The notes under the pieces: generated by a model | The model's database searches: none | Told to the model about the DNA's origin: nothing | Seen by the model: the letters and a program-made list of their open reading frames with translations, nothing else | Shown: in pieces, positions 33,823-44,675 of the stretch | Layout: each line of letters begins with the position of its first letter | How positions within the stretch are numbered: position 1 is the stretch's first letter | Assembly (NCBI RefSeq): GCF_049584895.1 | Contig: NZ_JBAUYR010000063.1 | Location: 1-64,000, forward strand | Origin: Binatus sp049584895 | Lineage (GTDB): Bacteria; Desulfobacterota; Binatia; Binatales; Binataceae | Reading direction: 5' to 3' | Length of the DNA stretch: 64,000 bases | Program-made: the position numbers and the translations under genes

Positions 33823-35154
33823 GTGAATTCACCTCTAGCTCTTCTCAAAAGCGATTCCCTGAACCGGCGCGAACTCACGCTCAAAGCTCTTGCGGGACTG
33901 TGTGGCGGCGCGATCGGATGGCTGCCAGTCGAACTCGCCTCGCACAACTCTCATCTCGGCGAGGCGCAGACTACAGGTGCGCTAATCGCGTACTACCTGT
34001 CGGCGGCGATTGCCGCCGGCTTGATTGGCGCGTTTATCACCGCCGTCGACACGTCCGAGCTTCGTATAACGCCGGAGACTCAGCGACGCTTCATCCGCGG
34101 ATTTTTGATCTGCGCGGCGCTGTCCCTGGTCTCGACCTGGCTCGGAAATCTCGTCTTCAACTGGGTCTTGCAGGCTGGCGGCGTCATGTTCAGCCCAAAC
34201 GGCGAGCTGGTTTCGGGATCGATCATAACTCTCGTCATCGCGAGATTGATGGGATGGGCAATCGACGGAGCGCTGGTTGGCGCCGGTGTGGGATTGGCGA
34301 CGCTCACAATGGACAACGTCCCCAAGGGCGCGGTGGGCGGATTGGTGGGTGGAGCGGTGGGCGGAATCGCCTTCGACTTGATCGGCTCGATCGCCGGCGG
34401 CGGGTTGGCCTCTCGCTTCTTTGGCGAAGCGGTCACCGGTCTGGCGATCGGATTGTTCATCGGGCTGGTACAGGAGCTGACCAAGGCCGCGTGGGTCACG
34501 GTCGAGCAGGGCCGGCTGCGCGGACGTCAGTATCGAATCGAAGGCGCGCGCGCGACAATCGGGCGCGCCGAGGAAAATCCGGTCGGCCTTTTTGGCGACC
34601 CGTCAGTACAGCAGCGGCACGCGATTATCGAGCGACGCGGCGCCGATTACGTGATCAGGAATATCGCCGTCCAGGAAGGCACCTTCGTCAACGGCAAGCG
34701 AATCGAAACTGTGGACCTTCACGACGGCGACAGAATCAATATTGGCGGCTACGAAATGATGTTCCATCTGCGTGGAACGTCGGCGCCCGCGCGCGAACAG
34801 GCGTCGCTCGCGGCGGACGCGGTGAATCCCGCGCACATCGCGACGCGGCTGGCGGGAGCGAATGCCAAGGTCGACGGCCCGAGCCTGATCGACGCGTCGG
34901 GACAGGCCTATCCTGTCCGCGCCGGCACGATTACCCGGGTCGGGCGCGCGCTCGACAACGAAATCGTCGTCAGTCATTCGTCGATCTCGCGGCATCATGC
35001 GAGTATCGAAAATTCCAACGGCTCATTCGTGGTGCGAGACCTGAACAGCCAGAACGGAACGTTCGTCGGCAATCGGCGCGTGACCGAGCCGACTCGCGTG
35101 AACGACGGCGAGGCGGTACGCTTTGGCGACGCGCAGTTTACGTTCCGTGGCTGA
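33823..35154 (+). CDS. Membrane protein with two cytoplasmic FHA domains
   Basis: 443 aa, GTG start at 33823. Residues ~20-225 hold six or so hydrophobic segments including Gly-rich ones (GAVGGLVGGAVGGIAFDLIG), then FHA1 (~230-320: ATIGRAEENPVGLFGDPSVQ, RHAIIERRG, GTFVNGKRIE) and FHA2 (~355-443: ITRVGRALDNEIVVSHSSIS, RHHASIENSNGS, NSQNGTFVGNRRV). FHA domains bind phosphothreonine, so this is a likely receptor or substrate anchor for the Ser/Thr kinase encoded 400 bp downstream. It overlaps the next gene by 8 bp. Confidence 0.85.
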   Translation: MNSPLALLKSDSLNRRELTLKALAGLCGGAIGWLPVELASHNSHLGEAQTTGALIAYYLSAAIAAGLIGAFITAVDTSELRITPETQRRFIRGFLICAALSLVSTWLGNLVFNWVLQAGGVMFSPNGELVSGSIITLVIARLMGWAIDGALVGAGVGLATLTMDNVPKGAVGGLVGGAVGGIAFDLIGSIAGGGLASRFFGEAVTGLAIGLFIGLVQELTKAAWVTVEQGRLRGRQYRIEGARATIGRAEENPVGLFGDPSVQQRHAIIERRGADYVIRNIAVQEGTFVNGKRIETVDLHDGDRINIGGYEMMFHLRGTSAPAREQASLAADAVNPAHIATRLAGANAKVDGPSLIDASGQAYPVRAGTITRVGRALDNEIVVSHSSISRHHASIENSNGSFVVRDLNSQNGTFVGNRRVTEPTRVNDGEAVRFGDAQFTFRG

Positions 35155-35488
35155 AGCTGATTTCGAAAAGCCCAGGTTCTGTTCGCGATGCGGTGCGCCG
35201 ATCGTGGTCGCCGAGGCGAGCTTTTGCAAATCCTGCGGCGCGCCGGTGACCCGTTTCCCGTTGCTGCACCGAACCCCGGGGTTCAACCCGGTGCTGGCGC
35301 TGGTTTTGAGCATCGTTCCCGGTGTCGGCCACATCTACCGCGGCAAGCCGTTCAAGGGAATCATGTGGTTTTTCTTCGTGTCGATAGCTTACGGTATGGG
35401 GCCCCCGTTCGGTATCCTGATACACATCATATGCGCGGCGAATGCTGCCTTCTCGGACACGATCCGCGAAGACATGCTGGCGCGATGA
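35147..35488 (+). CDS. Zinc-ribbon membrane protein
   Basis: About 113 aa from GTG 35147, which overlaps the FHA gene stop by 8 bp; a TTG at 35123 is an alternative. A double-CxxC zinc ribbon lies at the N-terminus (FCSRCGAPIVVAEASFCKSCGAPV reads as C-x2-C...C-x2-C). It is followed by a hydrophobic hairpin (LALVLSIVPGVGHIYRGKPF, then IMWFFFVSIAYGM) resembling TM2-type proteins. Position between FHA and kinase genes suggests a role in the same signalling unit; function otherwise unknown. Confidence 0.75.
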   Translation: MAEADFEKPRFCSRCGAPIVVAEASFCKSCGAPVTRFPLLHRTPGFNPVLALVLSIVPGVGHIYRGKPFKGIMWFFFVSIAYGMGPPFGILIHIICAANAAFSDTIREDMLAR

Positions 35489-35547
35489 TCCCAAGACGCG
35501 CTTCGGCTGCTATAAAAATGAGTAGTGGTTAGATTCTGATTGCAGGG

Positions 35548-37077
<1,530 letters not shown>

Positions 37078-37087
37078 CATCCACTTC

Positions 37088-37747
37088 ATGATCGCCGACC
37101 TCCACGTCCACACCAAGCTTTCGTCCGACTCGAACGTCGCGCCGGAGCAGTATCTCGAATTCGCGAAGTCGTCGGGCCGCGGCCTCGGTGCCATCTGCTT
37201 CACTGAGCATCGGCTGTTTCCGAACGACGCCGAAGTTGAGCGGCTATACAGGGAACTCGCGGATCGTTTTCAAATTGCGATCTTCAAAGGAATCGAGGCC
37301 GACACCGACCTCGGTCATCTGCTGCTGTTCGGCGTCAACGACGAAGTGATGCGTCGATTCGATCTGACGGCGCGAATGCTCAAGAGCGACAGCCTGATCG
37401 AAGTGATTCATCACGAGGGCGGCGTCGCGATACCGGCACATCCGTTTCGCGATTCGGGTTACGGATCGCGCCTCGACGCGCTGCTCAGCCGCCATGGCGC
37501 GGCGATTGGCGCGGTCGAAGTGCTGAACGGTCAGAACTCGATCGAGGAGAATCGGCGCGCGGAGGACGCGGCGCTCAAGCTCGGGCTGACTGCGGTCGGC
37601 GGCAGCGACGCTCATTTCGCGACGGCAAAATGGTTCATGACAGTGGCGACGGAATTCGAGCGCGACGTGAAGACGGTCGAGCAAATGTGTGCAGAAATCC
37701 GCGCCGGACGCGCGCGTCCCTATGTCTTTCCCGATCCGCTCGATTGA
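37088..37747 (+). CDS. PHP-domain metal-dependent phosphoesterase
   Basis: 219 aa. PHP motifs in order: DLHVHTKLSSDS (motif I, HxH), CFTEHRLFPND (motif II), FKGIEADTDLGHLLLFGV (III), GGVAIPAHPFRDSGYG (IV), VGGSDAHFATAKW. These residues bind a trinuclear metal centre in the family (YciV/TrpH-like phosphatases, nucleases or histidinol-phosphatases). Substrate unknown. It starts 10 bp after the kinase gene, so it probably belongs to the same transcript. Its end overlaps the convergent channel gene by 28 bp. Confidence 0.85.
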   Translation: MIADLHVHTKLSSDSNVAPEQYLEFAKSSGRGLGAICFTEHRLFPNDAEVERLYRELADRFQIAIFKGIEADTDLGHLLLFGVNDEVMRRFDLTARMLKSDSLIEVIHHEGGVAIPAHPFRDSGYGSRLDALLSRHGAAIGAVEVLNGQNSIEENRRAEDAALKLGLTAVGGSDAHFATAKWFMTVATEFERDVKTVEQMCAEIRAGRARPYVFPDPLD

Positions 37748-39789
37748 GCCGAAGCTCTCGCCGCTTCGGCCGGCTGGATGCTCTCCAGCTCATGCGTAAA
37801 TTGCCGGATATCTTGCGAACGCCCCGCGACGACTAGTTCGTCGCCCGGCTTGAGTGGACGGTCAGGCGCGATCGGCGCGAATCCGCTATCCGGATTGTTC
37901 GCATCCTGAACCGCCAGCACCGTGATACTGAATCGCGCGCGGGGATCGAGTTGACGCAACGTTTTCCCCGCAGCGTTGGCAGGGACGCCGATGCGCGTGA
38001 CGCGATAACCGGTCGCCCAGTAAATATTGGTGTCGCGAGTGGCCAGCGTCGAGAGCGAAACCGACACGCGATTGAGCGCTTGCGCAATCTGCCGGCTGGT
38101 AACCAGCCCGAGAAATCGCCGGCTGACGCGTTCGACCACCGGAATCTCATCGAGACCGTCGTGCTCCATCAACTGGCTCGCCTCGTCGAGATTCGCATCG
38201 AGCGTCACAGTTGGGCCGTGCACGTTGCAGATATCAAATGCGTTTACCAGAGGCCCCAGCTCCTGCCCGCCGCCGATCACGGTCAACAAATCCCGCACGA
38301 CGATTGTCCCGGCCAGCTCGCCATCGCTGTTAAGCACCGGCAGGGTGGATTGCGCGGTCTCACCCGCGGTGCGCAGCACCTCCGCCAGGGAGGTATTTTC
38401 GTTTACGATCGTGACGTTTTTGGTCACCACCGCGCTTACCGGAATGAGCGCGAGCGCCAGCCGTTCGCGGCCGATTTGCAGGGTCTTGCCCTCACGGGCG
38501 AGGCGGAACTCGTCGATCGATTCGGTTTCGATCGCGCGCGCCACCACCAGCGCGGTGATCGTCGCGATCATCGCAGGCAACGCGATAGTGTCGCTGTGCG
38601 TCATCTCCCAGAGCAGGAATAGCGCGGTGAGCGGCGCATGGGTGGTCCCGGCCAGAAACGCGCCGAGCCCAACCAGCGCGTACGATCCGCGCGGACCCGT
38701 AAGATGTGGAATCGCCATCGCCGACACGCGCTGAAAGAAGCCGCCCGCCATCGTGCCAATGAAAAACGTTGGACCGAAAGAACCGCCGGGCGCGCCGCAT
38801 CCGAGCGACACGCTGCTGGCGAAGATTTTCGCGCAGGTCAGTGCAGCCAGCATCCCGATGCCGAACTCGCCTGCCATCGCGCGATTGATCACCGGGTATC
38901 CGTCCGACAGATTTTCAGGAAGCCAGATTGCGATCACGCCAACCACCGCGAGTCCCGCCTCGAGCTTGACCCAAACCGGGAGATTCAGCCGGCGAAACCA
39001 CGCTTCGGTTGCGTTGAAAAATCGGATGTAGCCAGCGGCAAGGGCGCCGAGAGCCGCACCCATCAACGCATAGGTCGCCATCTCCCAGTAACTGCGCAGT
39101 ACGAACTCCGGCACGGTGAAGACGACCGCGTTGCCGATAATCGCGCGCGAGGTGATCACGGCGGTGAATGTCGCGATGATCAGGAGAGTGAGATTGGCGA
39201 TCTCGGTGTGGCCGAGCAGGATGATCTCCTGCGCGAACATCAGGCCGCCGATCGGCGCGTTGAAGGTCGTCGCGATGCCCGCGCCCGCACCCGCCGCGAC
39301 CAGCACTTTGGCGCGATCGGGCGAGAGTTTTCTGAGCTGCGCGATAGTCGAGCCGATCGCGCCTCCCACTTGCGCGATAGGACCTTCGCGCCCGACCGAC
39401 GCTCCTGATCCCAATGAAAGCGCAGCGCCCGCTGCTTTCACGAAGATCCATCGGCGTTTGAGCCGCGCGGTGCCGAGGTTCACCATCTCCAGGAAATTCG
39501 GAAAGCCGTAACCGAGTACGTCTTCGGGAAAGATCCGGTCGAGCACCAGGATTGCGACGCCGCCGCTCAGCAGAACGAGCGGAATCAACGCGCGATGGAA
39601 TCCGCCCTTTTCAATTCCGAGCGCTTGCCATTCGAGCTCGCGAAACACCCATGAGAAAAGTTCGATGAGTTGGCGAAATCCCAGATTTCCCAGCGCGGCG
39701 AGCACGCCCACTATCACCGCCAGCAAAATCAGCTGCACGTATTCGAACTGATCGACACGCAGCGAAAGCGTAGGTCGACGCATCAGCAA
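37720..39789 (-). CDS. ClC-type chloride channel/antiporter with CBS pair and TrkA-C
   Basis: 689 aa. The ClC core (about 1-420) has the selectivity-filter motifs GSGASVGREGPIAQVG (gating Glu) and GAPGGSFGPTFFIGTM, with ~10 helices. Two CBS domains (about 445-580, VTKNVTIVNENTSLAEVLRT, PVLNSDGELAGTIVVRDLL, MEHDGLDEIPVVERVSRRF) and a TrkA-C/RCK-C domain (about 595-670, IGVPANAAGKTLRQLDPRAR, LKPGDELVVAG) follow; the latter is found in some bacterial ClCs. It should move Cl- across the inner membrane, probably with nucleotide regulation. It converges on the PHP gene with 28 bp overlap. Confidence 0.92.
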   Translation of the reverse strand: MLMRRPTLSLRVDQFEYVQLILLAVIVGVLAALGNLGFRQLIELFSWVFRELEWQALGIEKGGFHRALIPLVLLSGGVAILVLDRIFPEDVLGYGFPNFLEMVNLGTARLKRRWIFVKAAGAALSLGSGASVGREGPIAQVGGAIGSTIAQLRKLSPDRAKVLVAAGAGAGIATTFNAPIGGLMFAQEIILLGHTEIANLTLLIIATFTAVITSRAIIGNAVVFTVPEFVLRSYWEMATYALMGAALGALAAGYIRFFNATEAWFRRLNLPVWVKLEAGLAVVGVIAIWLPENLSDGYPVINRAMAGEFGIGMLAALTCAKIFASSVSLGCGAPGGSFGPTFFIGTMAGGFFQRVSAMAIPHLTGPRGSYALVGLGAFLAGTTHAPLTALFLLWEMTHSDTIALPAMIATITALVVARAIETESIDEFRLAREGKTLQIGRERLALALIPVSAVVTKNVTIVNENTSLAEVLRTAGETAQSTLPVLNSDGELAGTIVVRDLLTVIGGGQELGPLVNAFDICNVHGPTVTLDANLDEASQLMEHDGLDEIPVVERVSRRFLGLVTSRQIAQALNRVSVSLSTLATRDTNIYWATGYRVTRIGVPANAAGKTLRQLDPRARFSITVLAVQDANNPDSGFAPIAPDRPLKPGDELVVAGRSQDIRQFTHELESIQPAEAARASAQSSGSGKT

Positions 39790-39821
39790 CCCCTTCCGGT
39801 GATCGAGCTATCTGCCACCAA

Positions 39822-40694
39822 CTACACGCCAAGGAAGCGGTGCGTGACCGCTAGAAACTCGTCGAGCCGATCGTGATGCACCCAGTGGCCGGCCTTGTCG
39901 ATCGTCACCGACTCCGCGTGCTTGAACGCCTGGATGCGCCCGTCCTTGACCCAATCGCCCGCCCACGATTCCGTGCCGCGAATCAGCAACGTCGGACACG
40001 TGATGCGCCCCCAGATTTCGCGCGCGTCGCGGTTGTTGAACATGTACGGCGAGGTGGCGTGAACGTAGTTGTCGAACTTCCACGAGTAGGTGCCGTTCTC
40101 GTTGCGGCGAATTCCCCAAATCGTGAGATGGCGCGCCTGCTCGCGACTGAGATGCGGATTGGCCTCGCGCATGCGCGCGAGTGCCTCCTCGATCGTCGGG
40201 TACTCGCGCACCTTGCGCCGCGCGAGCGTCTGCATCTGTCCGATCCAGTTGTTCATGCGGTCATACGCGGGCGTATCCTTGATCATTCCGGGCGGCGGAC
40301 CCATCCCCTCGATCGAAACCACGCGCTTGACCGCGTCGGGATGCGTGCCGGTGTATTGCAAAACGATTCCACCACCGAGCGAATGGCCGATGAGCGTCGC
40401 GGGTTCGGTCGACGCAGCGTTCATCAGCTGTGCGAGATCGAGCACGTAATCGATCATCGAATAGCCACTGCCTACAGCCCAGTCGGAATCACCATGACCG
40501 CGCAGGTCGGGGGCGATGATGTGAAAGTGCTGGCGCAGATCGAGCGCGACCCAATCCCAGTTGCGGCAATGGTCGCGGCCCCCATGCACCAGCACGAGCA
40601 GCGGCTTGTCGGAATTGCCCCAATCGACGTAATGCAGTTTCAGGCGCTGCGAATAAAAATAGTGCGAAGTCGGCCCGATGATGCTATCGGCCAT
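39822..40694 (-). CDS. Alpha/beta-fold hydrolase
   Basis: 290 aa. The oxyanion/nucleophile elbow is visible as LIGHSLGGGIVLQYTGTHPD (catalytic Ser), with HGGRDHCRNWDWVALDL (oxyanion hole), and GHWVHHDRLDEFLAVT for the His. The acid may be Asp near WAGDWVKDG. It resembles haloalkane dehalogenase/esterase relatives of the epoxide-hydrolase type, but no halide-binding Trp pair is conclusive. Codirectional and upstream of the class III aminotransferase and racemase-like genes in genomic order, but substrate unknown. Confidence 0.85.
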   Translation of the reverse strand: MADSIIGPTSHYFYSQRLKLHYVDWGNSDKPLLVLVHGGRDHCRNWDWVALDLRQHFHIIAPDLRGHGDSDWAVGSGYSMIDYVLDLAQLMNAASTEPATLIGHSLGGGIVLQYTGTHPDAVKRVVSIEGMGPPPGMIKDTPAYDRMNNWIGQMQTLARRKVREYPTIEEALARMREANPHLSREQARHLTIWGIRRNENGTYSWKFDNYVHATSPYMFNNRDAREIWGRITCPTLLIRGTESWAGDWVKDGRIQAFKHAESVTIDKAGHWVHHDRLDEFLAVTHRFLGV

Positions 40695-40733
40695 GTGCCG
40701 GTCTCTCCACGAGTCTTAGACGTGTGTCAAACG

Positions 40734-42062
40734 CTACAGGTTAGGCTGGATCTCGTCGAGTGCCGCGCGCGCCGTACGAATGATGAACTCAATTTCCGCG
40801 TCACCAATGATGAACGGCGGCGTGATCATCATCGCGTCGCCACCAGCCTTCCCCGCCATCCCGGTCGCCGGATAAAAGAACAAACCTTTTCGAACCGCCG
40901 CGCCCAGCACTCGATTAGTCACCTTCTTTTCAGGAGAGTACGGCCGGCGGGTCGCTTTATCCTGGACGAGCTCGATCCCCCAGAACATCCCGGTACCGCG
41001 GATGTCGCCGACCATCGGATGCCCCGACAGTTCTTCCTTCAAGCTCGAGCCGAGCCGCGCGCCGACTTCTGCCGATCGCTCGACCAGCCGCTCGCGCTCC
41101 ATGATTGCCAGCACTTCGTCGGCAACCGCGCACGCCACGGGATGCGAGCTGTAGGTGTAGAACATGAACTCGGCCTTCGCGCGCTCGACCTCTTCGACCA
41201 GCGATTCCTTCACCGCGATCATGCCCATCGGCATGTAACCGCCGGTGAGGCCTTTGCCGCCGACCAGGATGTCCGGCACGACCTCCCAATGATCGACGCC
41301 GAAGCGCCGACCAGTTCGGCCGAAGCCGGTCATCACTTCGTCGGCAATCAGCAGCACGTCGTAGCGCCTGCAGATCTCGCGAATCTTCGGCCAGTATTCC
41401 TTGACGGGAGGCACGACGCCGCCGCTCGATCCCATCATCGGCTCCGCGATAAAAGCTGCGATCGAATCGGCACCATTCTTGAGGATCTCTTTTTCTAGCG
41501 CGGTCGCGCAGTCGAGATCGCATGACGGATATGTTTTGCCCCACGGGCATCGATAGCAGTACGTCGGATCGATCTTCGGCCAGTCGAGCAGGATGTGTTC
41601 GTAGTCAGCGCGTCGTCCGCTCCCACCCGCCGACAACGCGGCAATGGTATTACCGTGATACGAGAAGCGGCGGCCGATGATCTTGCTCTTCGACTGTTTG
41701 CCGCGAGCCTTGTGATAGAGAATCGCGAACTTCAGCGCGGCTTCGACCGCCTCCGATCCGCCGCTGGTGAAGAAGAATCGCGACAGCCCCGCCGGAGTCC
41801 ATCGCGTTAGACGCTCGACGAGCCTCTCGCGCTCGGCCGAAGTCCAGACCGGCACAATGTAGTCGAGCTTGGAGATCGTGCGCGCAGCCGCTTCGGCGAT
41901 TTCACGGCGTCCCTGCCCGATGTTCACCACTACAGCGCCGCCACCGGCGTCGAGAATCTTGTGGCCGTCGGAGGTGTAGAGCCATGGGCCTTCGGCGCGC
42001 TCGATTCGAATCGGATCGTGCGGGCCGCGCATGAACATCGGAACTGGCTGTGGCATAGCCAA
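40734..42062 (-). CDS. Class III (omega) PLP aminotransferase
   Basis: 442 aa. The PLP Lys is in LVGGKGLTGGYMPMGM; the Asp of LIADEVMTGFGRTGRRFGVD is in the motif preceding it; the N-terminal region contains GGGAVVVNIGQGRREIAEA and FTSGGSEAVEAALKFAIL (phosphate/substrate loop). The type resembles aspartate aminotransferase family proteins such as beta-alanine:pyruvate or glutamate-semialdehyde-like enzymes. Substrate unknown. It is codirectional with the racemase/CoA-transferase gene upstream (42126-43328), with a 63-bp gap. Confidence 0.88.
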   Translation of the reverse strand: MAMPQPVPMFMRGPHDPIRIERAEGPWLYTSDGHKILDAGGGAVVVNIGQGRREIAEAAARTISKLDYIVPVWTSAERERLVERLTRWTPAGLSRFFFTSGGSEAVEAALKFAILYHKARGKQSKSKIIGRRFSYHGNTIAALSAGGSGRRADYEHILLDWPKIDPTYCYRCPWGKTYPSCDLDCATALEKEILKNGADSIAAFIAEPMMGSSGGVVPPVKEYWPKIREICRRYDVLLIADEVMTGFGRTGRRFGVDHWEVVPDILVGGKGLTGGYMPMGMIAVKESLVEEVERAKAEFMFYTYSSHPVACAVADEVLAIMERERLVERSAEVGARLGSSLKEELSGHPMVGDIRGTGMFWGIELVQDKATRRPYSPEKKVTNRVLGAAVRKGLFFYPATGMAGKAGGDAMMITPPFIIGDAEIEFIIRTARAALDEIQPNL

Positions 42063-42125
42063 ATCTTAACCGTGATTCGATGCCGCGGGCAACGTAGCGC
42101 GCGCCACCGACGCGATGGCTCGCTA

Positions 42126-43328
42126 CTACTTGATGGCGCCCGACTCGCGCCAGCGGTCGAGTTCGTCCTTGCTGTAGCCGAGTTCGCCGAGGATTTCGTC
42201 GGTATGCTGCCCGAGTCGCGGCGCGAGCGACCTGATCGAAGCGGGCGTGTCCGAGAACTTCGCCGAGATGCCGACCTGTTTGAACTTCCTGCCGCCCTCG
42301 CCTTCCACTTCGACGATCATGTTGCGCGCCTGTACCTGTGGATCGTTGGGCACCTCGTCGAGCGTGAGCATTCGGCCGACGCAGATATCGTTCTTGCTCA
42401 AAATCTCAAACCACTCGTCGCGCGTCCTGGTTTTGAACGTCTCGGTGAAAACCTGCCCAATTTCGGCGCGTTTGCTCGAATCGTATTCATGCGGAATGAA
42501 GTCTTCGCGGCCGAGCGCGCGGCACAGGTTGGCGAAGAACCACGGCTCGATCGCCGCGATCGTAATGTATTTGTCGTCCTTGGTCAGATAGACGTTGTAG
42601 TTCGGAATTCCGCCGTCGTTTATGGTCTCGCCGCGCCTCGGCACTTTCCCATTGGCGAAAAATGTCGAGAACGCTTGCGCCAGCAGCGCGAGGCTGCCGT
42701 CCATCATCGAGATGTCGACGTACTGCCCCCGCCCGGTCTGGTTGCGCGCGACCAGCGCCGCGAGCACTCCGATCGCGCCATGCATCCCGCCACCGGCGTA
42801 GTCCGCAACCACGTTGTGCGGAATCGTCGGCGGCTGCCCGGGCCGTCCGAACATCGACAGGACGCCGGCGGTCGCGATGTAATTGAGGTCGTGGCCGACC
42901 AGATCGCGATACGGCCCGGTCTGTCCGAAGCCCGTGATCGCGCAATAGATCAGCCGTGGGTTGCGCGACGCGAGCTTCTCGTAGTCGATGCCGAGACGCT
43001 TGGCAACGCCCGGCCGGTATTCCTCGACGATAACGTCGGCGCGCTGGGCGAGCCGGCAGTACACTTCCTTGCCCGCGCCGCTCTTGAGATTGATCCCGAT
43101 CGACTTCTTGTTGCGCGCGAGCGCGTTGTGCGGCGAACTGTTGAAGTTGTTGCCCGCCGGAAGCCTGCCTGCGGCGCCCGCTTGCTGCGCGCGTCTTCCG
43201 GTGGGAGGACCCGGCTCTTCGATCCTGATCACGTCGGCGCCCAGGTCGGCCAGGATCATCGTGCAGAATGGCCCCGGCGCTAGCTTGGTCAGGTCGAGTA
43301 CTTTGATTCCGTCGAGTGGTGCAGGCAT
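42126..43328 (-). CDS. CaiB/BaiF family, alpha-methylacyl-CoA racemase-like
   Basis: 400 aa from ATG 43328, preceded by GGGGGACGG; a start at 43358 adds 10 residues. The family III CoA fold starts LDGIKVLDLTKLAPGPFCTM, LADLGADVIRIEEPG. The pair of catalytic residues of alpha-methylacyl-CoA racemase is conserved: GHDLNYIATAGVLS (His126-Asp in Mcr) and HNVVADYAGGGMHGAI (Asp156). So a racemase or isomerase of 2-methylacyl-CoA is likelier than CoA transfer. It would act in branched-chain lipid or steroid side-chain oxidation. Substrate unknown. Confidence 0.85.
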   Translation of the reverse strand: MPAPLDGIKVLDLTKLAPGPFCTMILADLGADVIRIEEPGPPTGRRAQQAGAAGRLPAGNNFNSSPHNALARNKKSIGINLKSGAGKEVYCRLAQRADVIVEEYRPGVAKRLGIDYEKLASRNPRLIYCAITGFGQTGPYRDLVGHDLNYIATAGVLSMFGRPGQPPTIPHNVVADYAGGGMHGAIGVLAALVARNQTGRGQYVDISMMDGSLALLAQAFSTFFANGKVPRRGETINDGGIPNYNVYLTKDDKYITIAAIEPWFFANLCRALGREDFIPHEYDSSKRAEIGQVFTETFKTRTRDEWFEILSKNDICVGRMLTLDEVPNDPQVQARNMIVEVEGEGGRKFKQVGISAKFSDTPASIRSLAPRLGQHTDEILGELGYSKDELDRWRESGAIK

Positions 43329-43381
43329 CGTCCGTCCCCCGGAAGAGCTATTGAGCAAGCAAGTGCGCGAGTCGCGCGCTG

Positions 43382-43777
43382 CTATTGATTTGGGTTCACC
43401 GGCTGCGGATATGAATTCATCTGCGGCGCCTGCCCCGGTTCGCCCTGACCATTGTCGGGCGAGCCGAGGACTGTCGGCGGAATCGTCTGATCGTCGCCGG
43501 CCGCATTTTGATCGGTCTGACCACTGTCGCCGTTTTGATTGTTGTCAGCGCTATCATTTGAATCGTTGTCGTTGTCGTTGCTGTTATCGTTGTCGCTGTC
43601 GGTCGTGCCCATGCTGGGAGCGTCCTGACTATCTTGCGCAAGGACAACTTTCGGCAGCGACTGATTCGCCTGGCGGGTTATCGGTGCGGAGTTAGCAACT
43701 TCGTGACTCGAAGCGCACGCCATCGGCGGCACCATCATCAGAACAAACGCGGCCGCGAGGCTGATTTTCGGGATCAT
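43382..43777 (-). CDS. Secreted Asp/Asn/Ser-rich protein, unknown function
   Basis: 131 aa from ATG 43777, preceded by GGGAG. N-terminal signal sequence (MIPKISLAAAFVLMMVPPMA, then CASS, a weak lipobox), then a very acidic, low-complexity centre made of D, N and S (SDNDNSNDNDNDSNDSADNN, continuing QNGDSGQTDQN) and a Pro/Gln-rich C-terminus. The D/N/S run may bind cations or act as a spacer. No homologous family recognised. The central run is repeat-like at DNA level (gtt/att-rich codons on the opposite strand). Confidence 0.65.
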   Translation of the reverse strand: MIPKISLAAAFVLMMVPPMACASSHEVANSAPITRQANQSLPKVVLAQDSQDAPSMGTTDSDNDNSNDNDNDSNDSADNNQNGDSGQTDQNAAGDDQTIPPTVLGSPDNGQGEPGQAPQMNSYPQPVNPNQ

Positions 43778-43827
43778 ACCAATCTCCCATTCATTCCGAT
43801 CATATGGCGTCGAAGCATCTCGCCCGA

Positions 43828-44664
43828 TTATAGAACCGCGGCGCGCACCCGCGCCATTCTTTCCGCCAGCGACTTGAGCCCCAGCACCATGTGAACGCCG
43901 TACCAATGCAGGTCGCGGCCGCTGACTATCAGCACGCGGCGGCTGAGTGCGGGCGGCAAGAGAGGTTTCAGCTCGGCGACATCGGACTCATCGAATGCGT
44001 ACGGCTCGTCGGGAAGTATCACGATATCAGGACGAAGTTCGACCGCGTCCTCGAGCGTCGTAACGGGATACCGCTCGCCCGCCGATGCGAAAATATTGTT
44101 GTAGCCAAGCATCCGCAGCACGTCATGCGCGTAGGTGTCGGCGTTGAATGACATCCACGGCTTTTTCCAGATCGGGCAGAAAACGCGAAGCCGCAATTTG
44201 CTCCACACGCCGAGCGACGCCTCGATGCCGCTCACGCTGAGCGTGATTTCCTTGGCCAGCGCGGCCGCCTGCGGTTCGCGACCGAGCACCCGGCCCAATC
44301 GCAGGATCGATTCGACCGCGCCCGGCACCGTGCGCGGATACGTCGTGAACACCGGGATACCCGCAGCGCGCATTCGCTCGATGTCCTCGCGCCGGTTCTC
44401 CTCAGCGTTGGCGATCACGAGCTCAGGCTCGAGTTTTACGATCGCGGCGATGTCCGGATTCTTGGTACCGCCGACTTTTGGAATCAACGCAACCGACGCG
44501 ACCGGCTCGACACAAAATTTCGTGATACCCACGACTTCGGAACTGAAGCCGAGCGCGAACAGCGTCTCGGTCCAGCTTGGCACCAACGATACGATTCGCA
44601 CCGGCGGCCGCTCGAGCTCTACGCGAAAGCCCATGTCGTCCGCAATTTGCATCGAGCCTGCCAT
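43828..44664 (-). CDS. BtuF-like periplasmic-binding-fold protein (metal/corrinoid)
   Basis: 278 aa. Begins MQIADDMGFRVELERPPVRI, then VSLVPSWTETLFALGFSSEV, the N-terminal pattern of the BtuF/TroA-type (helical-backbone) substrate-binding fold; later ALIPKVGGTKNPDIAAIVKL, EPELVIANAEENRREDIERM, ELRPDIVILPDEPYAF. Family members bind cobalamin, haem or ferric siderophores for ABC importers. No signal peptide is seen and no permease or ATPase is adjacent, so it is probably cytoplasmic or secreted by another route, or not a transporter component. Ligand unknown. Confidence 0.75.
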   Translation of the reverse strand: MAGSMQIADDMGFRVELERPPVRIVSLVPSWTETLFALGFSSEVVGITKFCVEPVASVALIPKVGGTKNPDIAAIVKLEPELVIANAEENRREDIERMRAAGIPVFTTYPRTVPGAVESILRLGRVLGREPQAAALAKEITLSVSGIEASLGVWSKLRLRVFCPIWKKPWMSFNADTYAHDVLRMLGYNNIFASAGERYPVTTLEDAVELRPDIVILPDEPYAFDESDVAELKPLLPPALSRRVLIVSGRDLHWYGVHMVLGLKSLAERMARVRAAVL

Positions 44665-44675
44665 CTAGCCGTTCG

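Noticed and set aside
41961..43283. 440-codon plus-strand frame over the racemase-like gene
   Set aside because: Shadow of minus-strand gene that has catalytic His and Asp motifs.
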